Shown: positions 36,537-47,225 of the stretch, in pieces | Layout: each line of letters starts with the position of its first letter | Position numbering within the stretch: the stretch's first letter is position 1 | Assembly (NCBI GenBank): GCA_006384855.1 | Contig: VCJN01002566.1 | Location: forward strand, 124,001-188,000 | DNA from: Tetraselmis striata | Lineage: Eukaryota; Chlorophyta; Chlorodendrophyceae; Chlorodendrales; Chlorodendraceae | Direction of reading: 5' to 3' | Length of the DNA stretch: 64,000 bases | The notes under the pieces: generated by a model | The model's database searches: none | The model's input: only the letters and a program-made list of their open reading frames with translations | Told to the model about the DNA's origin: nothing | Program-made: the position numbers and the translations under genes

Positions 36537-37767
36537 CGCTTGCTAATCCGGCAGCCATCACTTGCGACGACCTCCGACTGGACTAGCACAAGGCGACGCC
36601 CATGCACATGCTCAACGCACCTCTGCCGGCGACCCGCGGGCCTCGACAAAGGCGCCGACAGTCGCCAAGGTAAGAGGTCTTGCTGCGATACAGTTGTAAC
36701 ATGGGACTTAACGTTTTTCGGATTGCTAAATATTGTCGCCATCGCATCTATGGCCCACCGCCCTCGACTGCTACATCAATAGCCATCATATGCGACGCAC
36801 CCCTCGCCCCGCTGCCGACGAATCGCAGCTGGCCTCGAAAGAGGCGCCGCCAGCCGCCAAGGTGGGTAGTCTTGCTGCGATGTAAGGATATCTCGGGCTA
36901 CTAAATATTTTTACAGCTTGCTAATTTTGTCGCCTCGCGCGTTCAACTCACAGCTCCCGACTGCAAAAGCTGGCACGAGCGACGCGCCTTCGCGCCCCGC
37001 TGCCGGCGAGTCGCAGCCGGCCTCGAAGAGGCGCCGCCCGTCGTCAAGGTGTATGGCCTTGCTGCGATGTAAGGATATCTTGGGCTTTTCTAGTTTTCGG
37101 CTTGCTAATTTTGTCGCCATCGCACGTTCTGCCCTCAGCCCCCGGCTGCAAAAGCTGGCACGAGTGACGAACCCCCTCGGCGCATTGATGTCGAGTCGCA
37201 TCCGGCCTCGAAAGAGGCGCCGCCCGTCGCCAAAGTTGGTGGTCGTGATGCAATGTAATGCTATCTTGGGCTGTCATATTTTCACATCTTGCTAATTTTG
37301 TTGCCATCGCATGTTCAACCCACAACCCCCGACTGCAAAAGCGAGCACGCGCGACGCACCTCCTCGAACCGCTGCTGACGAGTCGCAGCCGGCCTCGAAA
37401 GAGGCGCCGCCAGCCGCCAAGGTGGGTGGCCTTGCTGCGATGTAAGGCTATATCGGGCTGTTGTAAGTTTCGAGTGGCTAATTTTGTCGCCATCGCACGT
37501 TCAACCGCCCCCGACTGCAAAAGCTGGCACGAGCGACGCACCCCTCGCCCCGCTGCCGACGAGTCGCAGCCTGACTCGAAAGAGGCGCCGCCAGTCGCAA
37601 AGGTGGGTGGCCTTGCTCCGATGTAAGGATATCTTGGGCTACTATATTTTTACAGCTTGCTAACTTTGTCGCCATTGCATGTTCGGCCCACAGCTACCGA
37701 CTGCAAAAGCTGACACGAGCGACGCACCCCTTCGCCCCGCTGCTGCCGAGTCGCAGCCGGCCTCGAG
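36537..37767 (+). repeat. Tandem array of a unit of about 187 bp (about 6.5 copies)
   Basis: The word GAGGCGCCGCC recurs at 36841, 37028, 37214, 37401 and 37582, giving spacings of 187, 186, 187 and 181 bp. Each unit also contains TTGCTAATTTTGTCGCCATCGC, split here as TTGCTAATTTTG and TCGCCATCGC, then CGACTGCAAAAGCTGGCACG, then GAGTCGCAGCC. A diverged first unit begins near 36537, and the last ends at CCTCGAG near 37767. Most units carry a donor-like AAGGTGGGT after the GAGGCGCC block and several carry a CACAG acceptor-like site before the ACTGCAAAAGC block, so each could be read as a small exon of about 95 bases. Confidence 0.85.
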
Positions 37768-38892
37768 TTCTAGCCCGCTTAGTCATTGCAAAGGCTACAA
37801 ATGTAGGAAGGCGGGCGGGCGGGTAGGGCAGGGGGTGCGCACCTTAGTATCCCTTGAGGTATGCGGGTACCGCCATTTAGTCGGGAGGTCAGATATTGCC
37901 TCCTTGACAACTTCGTAGTCGGCATACTCGGTGCGGCCATCTTCCGCAGGAAGCCAGCGCCCGAGAGCAGGTGGTTATGGCTGCGCCTTAGGCGGGGTCC
38001 GCGACGGCCCCCATCCCCTCTAATGACTCGCTGGTCCAGTTGCGCGCTTCCTTGCTGACCGTGGCTGTCTTTGGCGGCCACTTCCGACGCCACTACTACT
38101 TCGGCTAATCACGCGTGGGCCTGCAGGAGAGGGCCCTTGAACGACTCTCCTAGAGGCGCACGGTCGAACGAGGCTGCACCACGCGAGGTGGGATGCGCAA
38201 CCACATACCCGATATAATTCATTGTTGTCATCGCTACAACCACTTTTCTACCGAACGTCCCCTCATTCGCGACAATGAAGGCCTTTGCCCGCTCCATTGC
38301 AGCAGCTAGGTCGTCCATATCATGCAAAGCAATGCGCATACTGCCCCCGCCACCCTCCCCTCCAATGGGATCGATCACATTGGAGCAAGATCGGCTGGAC
38401 TAGCTAGGTGGGGGAGGCAGACAACTGCCCGCACTCTGCGCGCCAACCGACTTATTAAACCGACGACTACATGTGCCCCGGCCCCGACCCGCCGCCATCA
38501 GGTGCGCACGTGGTTTATGCAAGTAGACGCAAATGGTCGAAACCCTGATCACATGCACATGGTTTAATGCTCGCATTTTGTACCAAAAAACAGGAACAAT
38601 AATTTCCAGCGCCCCGGCATGTACCTTGTACGCTCGAATCATGTCCCAGTCCCCATTTGTAATAATTGACGACGATGGGTTCGTTGCTACTCATAAAAGC
38701 ATATACAGTCCCCATGGTATACGTATCTGTCTGTATCGCCACGTCAGCACCGGCGGCGCCGGCCGCCGAGTGGTACAGTGGCGCATTTTCACGATATAAG
38801 TAATAACTCAGAATATTAATCAACGGCTTGAGTTGGTATGTATTAGGTGACGGAGGGGGGAGACTGCATGTTTCGCTCGCGATTCCGCTTGC

Positions 38893-38909
38893 GCAGGTTC
38901 AAATCCTGC
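38893..38909 (+). other. tRNA T-arm-like sequence (B-box), no complete tRNA found
   Basis: GCAGGTTCAAATCCTGC forms a perfect 5-bp T stem with a seven-base loop matching the RNA polymerase III B-box. No matching acceptor 5' strand (GGGTCCG) or anticodon arm could be placed in the preceding 90 bases. It is best read as a tRNA-derived fragment, for example the head of a SINE. Confidence 0.45.
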
Positions 38910-38913
38910 CGGA

Positions 38914-38975
38914 CCCCTCGGTGGAAATATCACCGAGGGGGTGGGGGGGGGAGGGGGGGGGGTGGGGGGGGGGCG
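38914..38975 (+). other. Perfect 10-bp hairpin followed by a long G-rich tract
   Basis: CCCCTCGGTG (38914-38923) pairs fully with CACCGAGGGG (38931-38940) around the loop GAAATAT. It is followed by about 35 nearly all-G bases interrupted by single T or A, which could form G-quadruplexes. It begins five bases after the T-arm-like sequence. Confidence 0.7.
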
Positions 38976-40013
38976 ATGCAAATATTTTTAGGTTATACCA
39001 CAGTTTAAGCCTAACACATGGGCTTACCGCGTGTCCCGTATCCCGGTAAAAAAGGCGATGTACTCGCCCCGCACGGATGGATTTCCCCGAGTAGGGTCCG
39101 TCCCGCTAGGCGCAGCCCAATAGCATAATATGGGAGCGTATTGAATTATTGATGGCCAGCCCTACCTCATACCCTGGACGATGCCCTAGCATGTGACCAT
39201 ATGGAGCCACCCGCTGACTCGGAGGCCGCATCCCTGCGCAGGCAGGGCTGAAGCCCGGCTATACCAAGGGCGCATTGAATGCGGACAACGGCTGTAGATG
39301 CGCTGGGTTGGACGGTTTTGGAGCAATAAGCCTTTATTGCACACCGGTTCCCCGGGTACTCGCTAAATGAAATCCTCCCGGGGTTAAGCTGTGTACAGCG
39401 GGGTCACAATCCTGAGCTGCAACTACCGAAACGAGTGCGAATAGTGATTAGTATCCGGTTGATACAGTCAAATATAACGTCATTTGATCAAAGCTCGGAG
39501 CCCACGTGACCACCCGTCTCGCCAACCCATCCCGCCCCACCGATGCCAATCGAACACACCGGCCGGCACCATCACGCGCATACCGCGGTAGCAGCGCGCT
39601 AACGTAGGCATATGGTGGCGTTCAGGTGCCTCGTCTTGTGTGTCGCGGGCAGGGATGGGGCTGGCGGCGGGATGATGAGGGAGGAGAGCAAGCGGCCACG
39701 TGCTAATATTACGCACGTAGCGCGTGCCACGTCGCCAAAAAGCGTTGCCAGCTACACATCTCGGATTTGAGACCCGTTTACGGTCTTCAGAAACGAGTAC
39801 CTACGCGAACCGGTGTGTGCAATATTGGCCGTTTTGCGGGAAAAGCTCACTTGCTTGCATGCTGACGGTGGGATTTGTGAATGTGTTCCACGGATAGAGC
39901 TAACTCTTGGTGGGCACCGTACACATAGAACGCATCTACGTGCTATAAAAAAATCGTGCGCTTAAGGCATTGGGTTATCAAATTCATTACTAACCCTGAT
40001 TAACAATGACACA

Positions 40014-40210
40014 TGTTATAGTACAGTAGTACTAGCGCAGCGACAGCAGTATCCTGGGCGCCCGCCAGGCGCGCGCGCCGCTAGCACATGGCGGCGCGGG
40101 CGCTGCGGGCGCCACACACTTCCTTTAACCTCACCGCATCCTCCTGCCCCTCCTACTCGGCTGCCCCTCGTCAGGGGCCTACGCCCGTGCCCTGCACTTG
40201 GGCTACAAGA
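40014..40210 (+). repeat. Left LTR of the copia-derived element
   Basis: Contains TAGTACAGTAGTACTAGCG near its start and GGGCTACAAGA at its end. It is preceded by ACACA, the left copy of the target-site duplication. Confidence 0.85.
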
Positions 40211-40620
40211 GGTTATGGGCCCTCCTAGCCTCACAGCGTCGCTTCCCGCCGTGTTCTCCGTCTCGATGCGCCGCGCCCGCCTGCACGGCGCGCCCTCCTG
40301 GCCATGTCGCCCGGTTTCTCCGTGAGCGTTTGTATGTCCGACCTCATGCCTGTCCCGCCGCCGCCAGGCGCCGGCGGATCCTCCGACCAGTGGCCCGCAC
40401 TCGACCAATCCTTTGGCCTCCTATCCCCTGCCTCCTGGGGACAAGTCAGCTCTGCAGCGGCCCAACACGCCGTGCAGATTCAGCAAGCTGCCTAGCCGAA
40501 CTGATGTCTCAGCTGCTCGCACTGATGCGAGACATCGCGCACGATGCTGCCACGGCCGCCGCCCGCGCGGTTCTGCAGGCACATGGCCTGCCCCGGCTCT
40601 CTCTCCAGCACGAAACGGCG

Positions 40621-40920
40621 CAGCCGGAGCCCGTGCCTCCGCCGCCTGCCGCTTCCGCGCAGCCGGAGCCACTGCCTCTGCCGCCTGCCGCCCCCGCGCA
40701 GCCAGAGCCCGTGCCTCCGCCGCCTGCCGCCCCCGCGCAGCCGGAGCCAGTGCCTCTGCCGCCTGCCGCCCCCGTGCAGCCGGAGCCCGTGCCTCCGCCG
40801 CCTGCCGCCCCCGCGCAGCCGGAGCCCGTGCATCCGCCGCCTGCCGCCCCCGCGCAGCCGGAGCCCGCGCCGCCGCCGCCGCCCACGCCCGCGCAGCCGG
40901 AGCCCGTACTTGCCGCCGCC
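40621..40920 (+). repeat. 39-bp coding minisatellite inside the LTR element
   Basis: About 7.5 tandem copies of a 39-bp unit, each starting CAGCCGGAGCC, encode the 13-residue repeat QPEPVPPPPAAPA with small variations (V/L, P/L). The length is a multiple of three and the frame is kept in every copy, so selection or recent duplication within a coding frame is likely. Confidence 0.85.
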
Positions 40921-41029
40921 ACCTCAGCGCCCGCCGCTATCCGGCACGCCGCCATCCCGCACACCGCCATCCCTTCAGTCGCCGCCATCTTGCCACCGCC
41001 ATCGCCACCGACAAGGCCCCGCTCCACCG

Positions 41030-41400
41030 AGAGGACCATGAAACGTATCGGTGCTGGTTTCCTGGGCTCTGTCAACTTCCTCACGATGTGCACCGGACCG
41101 GACGTCGCCTTCGCTGTCAGCGTGCTCAGAAGGTTTCAGTCTGCCCCGCAAAAAACCCACCTCATGCGTGCTCTGCCATCTCAAAGGCACTCCTGGCCTG
41201 AGCATCACCTACGGGGCCACTAAACCGGGGGGGGGGCTCGCCTTGTAGTCTGCTGAGACTCCAACTGGGCAACTGACACCAGCAACCGGCGCTCTCAGTC
41301 CGGTGCTATCAGCATGCTCAATGGTGCCGCCATTGGATGGGCTCATCAAAGCCCTGCCAGAACCTACTCACATCCTGCTGCTTAGACAAGCATGGGCACT
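41030..41400 (+). pseudogene. Remnant of Ty1/copia RT-RNase H region
   Basis: One frame gives GSVNFLTMCTGPDVAFAVS, the copia block that links RT to RNase H (usually GSLNYLA-x-CTRPDIAFAVS). A second frame gives HLKGTPGLSITYGA, and a third, after a stop, SGAISMLNGAAIGW, which corresponds to the RNase H strand around the serine-glycine motif. At least two frameshifts and one stop break it. The last codons before the right LTR read GLCLRGA, like the usual copia pol end. Confidence 0.75.
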
Positions 41401-41436
41401 AGTCAACTGTATGACTGGCCTATGCTTGAGAGGGGC

Positions 41437-41630
41437 TGTTATAGTACAGTAGTACTAGCGCAGCGACAGCGGTATCCCGGGCGCCCGCCAGGCGCGCGCG
41501 CCGCTACATGGCGGCGCGGGCGTTGCGGGCGCCACACACTTCCTTTAACCTCACCGCATCCTCCTGCCCCTCCTACTCAGCTGCCCCTCGTCAGGGGCCT
41601 ACGCCCGTGCCCTGCACCTGGGCTATAAGA
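41437..41630 (+). repeat. Right LTR of the copia-derived element
   Basis: Same ends as the left LTR, preceded by GAGAGGGGC and followed by ACACA, the right target-site duplication, which merges into a short AC run. Confidence 0.85.
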
Positions 41631-42756
41631 ACACACACACGTATGGCGTTTACAACGAGAGCACAACAAACGCCATTTAGGGCTGCCCCACGCATGATGT
41701 CATGATCACGTATGGCGCATGGAAGGGCGCGGCCGGAAACGAAGGCGAGGGCTGATTATAGGCCAATCTTCAATTGATGCTTGACAAGGGGGGGGATACT
41801 TTTATGGGAAGTTGTACATGCGTAATCCGCCAAATATATAAAATCCGAATACTACGTATTCCGTACTCGTACACCCGTAGCGACTATACCTGCGAGTCCG
41901 CCCAAATCCCATAATATTGAAACCCAAAGGTCAAACGGACAGCGGCGGGCCCGCAGCATCTGATGAACGAGTCAATCGTGTTTTGGTCGGGGTAGGGTAC
42001 CAGTAGTAGTACAGGGATTATGTAGTATGGATTATTATATGTCGCATTCTCACCCACACAGCCGTACCCGTACTACCGCCTACACTGGTGTGTTACAAAA
42101 AAGGCACAAGCAACAAATCCCCCGCCTATATACAGTATACTGGTACCCCCGTAGTAGGGTTTCATCCCGTTACATTTAATTCAAAAAGCTCGAAAGCGGG
42201 GTTTCTTGTGCCATTTGGCGCGCGCTTACCGGTATCAGACAAATTCCACGCTGGAAGATCTCCCGGTGGCGGGAGACACATGCTGATCTTACTGCACTCA
42301 ATACGGCATGTATCATTCCCGCCCTTCTCCCGCCAAAAATAAAAGGCGCTGAATGTTTATTTACATTTATTGGCGGTGCTGTTATATAACATAGCGACTG
42401 TATTGCGTATAAACACCCATATTTTATGATGCTGCTGCGGGCCCGCCGGTATATAGTACTGATACAGTACTCGTACTGGTACTGGTACGAGTTTACAAGT
42501 TCGTTATGGCAGTAGCGCAACTGCGCGACAACTGTCAGGCTGTCATCGTCCGGCGCATTTGCGACACACTGCCCGTTTACGACAAAGAGTGCAGTAGGGT
42601 TTCTGTGCGTAGTCGCTAAAAAGGATACCGGTAATGATACTGCTGCTGGTACTAGTAGTGGCGAATCTAAGGACGATATATAAGGATTATCCATAATTCG
42701 CCTGCTACGACCTCGCTGGCATTGCCGCTACTACCAGGGCTGATACGAGTCAATAA

Positions 42757-42766
42757 TATATAAATA
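42757..42766 (+). promoter_or_regulatory. Candidate TATA box of the PAN-CAP gene
   Basis: TATATAAATA lies 219 bases upstream of the start codon at 42985, in a window otherwise GC-rich downstream. The assignment rests on sequence and position only. Confidence 0.3.
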
Positions 42767-42984
42767 TAGGGTATATGCTGCGGCGCAAGTGCGGATGTCC
42801 GCCGCGACCAGGTCCAGATCGCCGCCCGCGAGCAGCGCTATAAAGCCTACAGTCCACAAACAAAGCCGTCATTTCGAATTTCAGTGAGCACGGGGAAGGT
42901 ATAAGCAGCAGTCGACGACACCGATCGCGACAGGCCACAGCTGGCTCGTTGCGGCAAAGGAGGCCAGACGCCTGGGTGTTAACC

Positions 42985-45900
42985 ATGGAAGTTCCTCAGC
43001 CCGCGAAGACAGCACTGGTGGAGGAGGGCGAGTTAATGCTGGAGGTCACGGGGACCGACGTAGACGCGCGGCATGCCATGAAGACTGTAGACGAACCACA
43101 CTCAGCTGGGCCACAGCCGGCAGTGTCCCATTCACCGCAGCAGCGTCGCCGGAGGACCGCTCTCTTTGCCACAGCAGCCTGCCTGATAGCTCTTCTGGTG
43201 GCTGGTGGCGTTGCTATCGCGCTCGTCGCTGCTGGTGTGCTGAACCTCAGCAGCAACGGCGGAGGCGACGGCCTCAGCGACAACGGCGAGCCTTGGGTTT
43301 ACGGGAAGTCCAAATACGGTGAGTGCCGCGCGCGGCGGCGCTGCCACACACGTATACGGGTGTATATTACCGCCGCCATATATGTGTATATACGGTATTT
43401 AAATAAAAGGTAAAATATTACATAGTAATGTGGTTTTTTTACACCGTGGTACGGGTACTCGACCAGTACCCTAATGTACGCGAGATATGTAGTGGTAGCG
43501 ATTGGTCGCGACCTGTACAGCGCGCAACCGCGCGCGGCACGAGCGGACATGTACATACAGGTGGTGTATTTAGTTTGGCGATATGACATTCCCCCTCTAT
43601 ATATACACATAGTCGCTAGTCACTATTAATAAACATCTCGTACTGCTCCGGTAGTCCAGCCAATCGTTTCATTGGATTCATTGCATTCAATGATTACTGG
43701 CCGTGCCCTGCGCTTCGGGTAGCAATTCGATGCCGTTGTTGAATAAATATCCCGTCGCTAATTGCCGTTGCTCTCCGGCGTTAGACGGACCCTGCGGGGC
43801 TTGTAAGGATTAAAAACGATTACACCCGTTCTATTTTTAGCTGCTGACAAGCGAATATACGAAGAAGCCTCAACACTCCTGCTATGTACTACGAGTTTAC
43901 TGCGCACTGCTGCTGATTGTACGAGTACGAGCAGCGGCGGGTATTGCTGACGAGCATCATAAAACTGTGATTTATTTGACCTCGCAGGTGGCGCCAACTT
44001 TTCGTCAGAAGTCACCTTCCCTGACGATCCGTGGGCAGAGTGGCGTAGCGCCAGAGGCAACATTTCCCAGAGCCAGATCGACGACCTGCTGGCGGGAGAG
44101 GTCGGCCAGGACAGTTGGTTCGCTGCACCGCTTGGCGAGGAGGACAGCGCCACCGCGTCGACCATCGTGGTCCGGGAGCAGCACACGACGCTTGTCCACT
44201 TCGCTTCTGTGAAAAACGTGTCGGCCCTTCTTGACGAAGAGGCGGCGCGCGAGCCGGGCGTCGTCACAGTGAATGCCGACTACTCGGACTACATTATCTT
44301 CCAAGAGCTGAGTTGTCGCGGCGGGGACCTGGACAAAACGGGCGCGGACGATCCCAGTGCGTGCGCTCAATGGTGCGTGTCGCGTTCCAACTGCCACGCC
44401 TGGACCTACTCCCGGGACAGAGATATGTGCTACTTCAAGAGTAGCTGCCCCGAACTGACGAGCGATGACAAGGACATCACCGGCATCAAGCGCGACAGCA
44501 ATGGTGTCGTCACTGTCAGGATCGACGGCGGCAGCAAAAAGAAGGTCGATAACCACTATCTGTCTAGCCGTCCGCAGTCCGATGACGACAACTCAAATAG
44601 CGTTCATGCCGACGACTCCGAGGACGACAAGTCTGACAACAGCGTGGAGGACTCGCAGGCCTCGGATACTTCTGGAAGGGACGATGGCAGCCACAATTAC
44701 AAGTATTGGATAATCTTCCGAAACATGGGTTGCCATGGCGGCACTTATCACAAGTTCGACGCCAACAATCCCATACAGTGCAGCAACTGGTGCGCGCCTA
44801 GGCGCGACTGCCACGCGTTCACATTCGCCAAGAGCAGCGGGGTTTGTTACTTCAAGAGGAGGTGCGCCGAACTGACCAGCGAGGACCAGGACGTCAGTGG
44901 CATCAAGCGCGACGGGGACGGCCAAGTGACCGTGAGGATCGACGGCGGCAGCAAGGAGACGTACTCGTCGGAGGACTACGTGGTAACTGCGGATGACGAT
45001 AGCCACGATGATTCCAACGCCGACGATGGAGACCCGAGTGACAACAGCCCGCCCTCTTCCGAGCGCCACTCTAGCGAGGGAGATTCGAGCGAGCACTCCG
45101 ACGATTCCGATGACGCGCCCCCTTCCTCCGAGTACCAATCGAGCGAGGGCGACTCCAGCGACGCCCACTCAAGCAACCCTCCATCGCCCTCTGATGACGA
45201 CGGCTCGACCGACCATCATGGTAAGCATACGTCCAAGCTCTGCCGGCTTAGCTTCCGATGACATTACGCATTCCAATGTCATAATATGACGATGCAATAC
45301 ATATGATCAATATTACTCGCATCACCGGCGGGTGTACAGACACGATTCCAAACAGCCGTTTCGCGAGTGCATGCTTCCTTCGTGGATTGGGGTTGTGATG
45401 TCCTCGTCCATCGATGCATACTAATTCCCGGCTTTGGCTGTGCTGGAAACGCAGTGGACTACAAGATGTACATCGATAAGGTCTGCACGACCATAGCCGG
45501 CAGCCCGTACAGCGACGATGACCCAAGCATACTCGGGCGCCACAATGGCTGGTCCAAGTACGAGTGCGAGCAGCGGTGCATGGCCACATCCCGCTGTGTG
45601 GCCTACGAGTACTTTCAGGTTGGGAAAGGGCGGTGCCACCTGCGAACGGCCTGCCCGTTTCTGATACCCGTCCAGCAAGTATCTGTCGAGACTGGCGTGA
45701 GGGTCGATGCGGACCAACCAGTGACCATTCCCCCAGGTGTGAAGCGACCCGGTGCTTGCGTCACACTCTTATTCACGCTTGTTCTCGTCTCTTTGAACAG
45801 CGCAAACGCTGTATTCAATGACCTTTTTTACATTACCCTTGTACAGCTCAGAGTGACGTGCCCCCGTAGATACCCCGGCAACCGTTTTAACCATGCTGTT

Positions 45901-47225
45901 GTGCGCAACCAGATTCGGGATTCTACTTGTACATCAACGGCCAGGGCTGCAAGGACCCCACGGCGCAGACCATCCGCGGCATCACTGTGGAGCGCTGCCA
46001 GGCATTGTGCACGGAGGACGACTTCTGCCGCGCGTACACGTATAACCGGAACACCAACACCTGCTACACCAAGGAAGCCTGCGACAACCTGCAGTCCTCC
46101 GCGCCGGACTTCTCCGCCATCAAGACCGACTTTCCCACCAACCCAGGTAATAAAAACATTCGCGGTAGTTTCATCCGCCGTCGACGTCTCGCAGGCGGGG
46201 CAGGTTCTTACTCGCGCTGCTCTTATTCATTATTTATATGTACATATTCTATACTTAAAAGAATACCCATGTCGTACTTTTATCTATAGTTATGTGTACA
46301 TTTCAAAGTTTTCTTGTATTTATACATATACATTCACATATAGGTATACTAATGTATAATTATACTTATTTATGCTTTATGTGCAAGTATACTTTTTTGT
46401 TTGCAACTATAATTATAAGTATAACATTAATACACCAGTAATCTGTAGTCATATTATCAAGTTTGAGGGTAAGGGTCTGACAAAGGAATTAGTCAGGTAC
46501 TTAATTTAATCTCCATCTGTTTCGTGCGGTACGTCTCAAGATTGACGTCTTAATGTGATAAAGTGGTCAGCTATTATCCCTTTCTTGGTATGCGTGCTCT
46601 CTATCTTGGGGTTTTGACACTGCGCCGCCCTGGTGTGCTGCCCGCAGGCGGAGGCGGCAGCGGAGGCGGGGGAATCCTGAGGCCGCCCAGCGGCGGCAGC
46701 AGCGGGCTGATCAGCTGCAACAACGCGGGCTGCCTGGACACGCAGGGCTGGCTCGACGCCCACAACGCGCGCCGGGAGTTCTACCACACCGAGGCCGGCC
46801 TGCCGTTTGTGCCGCTGCAGTGGAGCCCGGGGCTGGCGCTGATGGCGCAGGAGTACGCGGTGGAGCTGGTGGAGGCCAACGACTGCCGGCTCGACCACTG
46901 CGTGGACCGCTACGGCGGCTTTGAGCGCTGCCAGTTTGGCGAGAACCTGGCCTGGCAGAGCGCGGGCGTGTGGAACGGCGACAGTGTGCTGCAGCGCTGG
47001 ACGGAGGAGGAGCTGGAGTTTCTGGGCGTCAGCTTCCGCGGCGGCCATGCGTCGCAGGTGCTGTGGCGCTCCACGCGCTACGTCGGCTGCGGGCAGGCGG
47101 AGGGCGCGTGCGGCAAGGTGCAGGTCTGCCGCTACATCAAGCCTGGCAACTGCGACTCGTACGCCTTCTGGCTCAGCGACTTCAGCGCCTGCGGCCCCGA
47201 GTGTCCGCCGGAGGGCTGCTTTTAG
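42985..47225 (+). CDS. Type II membrane protein with four PAN/Apple-like domains and a CAP/SCP domain (886 aa)
   Basis: Five exons (42985-43318, 43988-45220, 45455-45736, 45913-46146, 46648-47225) join into 886 residues; every intron is phase 1. Residues 1-53 are cytoplasmic, RRRR (54-57) precedes a hydrophobic helix (58-86) and no signal peptide is present, so the rest should face outside. PAN/Apple-like domains lie at about 209-290, 348-430, 523-616 and 617-694, with cysteines in frames such as CAQWC...CHAWTY...CYFKSSC and CQALC...CRAYTY...CYTKEAC. The first two are joined by Asp/Ser-rich linkers. After a Gly linker, 712-886 is a CAP domain: DAHNARREF, CRLDHC, FGENLAWQ, GHASQVLWRSTRYVGCG, VCRYIKPGNC. 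PAN domains bind proteins or sugars; CAP domains bind sterols or act in defence and secretion. A surface recognition role is inferred. Confidence 0.88.

Larger units (their letters stand above)
40014..41630 (+). mobile_element. Small Ty1/copia-derived LTR retrotransposon, non-autonomous, with 5-bp target duplication
   Basis: Two direct repeats (40014-40210 and 41437-41630) of 197 and 194 bp start with TGTTATAG and end with CTACAAGA or CTATAAGA, near inverted termini. They differ by six substitutions and one 3-bp indel. ACACA flanks both sides (40009-40013 and 41631-41635). A purine-rich GAGAGGGG precedes the right LTR, as a polypurine tract should. The 1.2-kb interior holds a proline-rich leader and only the end of a copia pol gene. 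LTR divergence near 3 percent implies a moderately old insertion. The element needs proteins in trans. Confidence 0.85.

Noticed and set aside
36537..37767. CRISPR array
   Set aside because: The whole unit of about 187 bp repeats, without short identical repeats separated by unique spacers, and the genome is eukaryotic.
38820..38916. Complete tRNA gene
   Set aside because: Only the T-arm is convincing; no acceptor pairing or anticodon arm can be placed upstream.
40198..41223. 341-codon proline-rich ORF as a host gene
   Set aside because: It lies between two matched LTRs and merges into a copia pol fragment, so it belongs to the retroelement.
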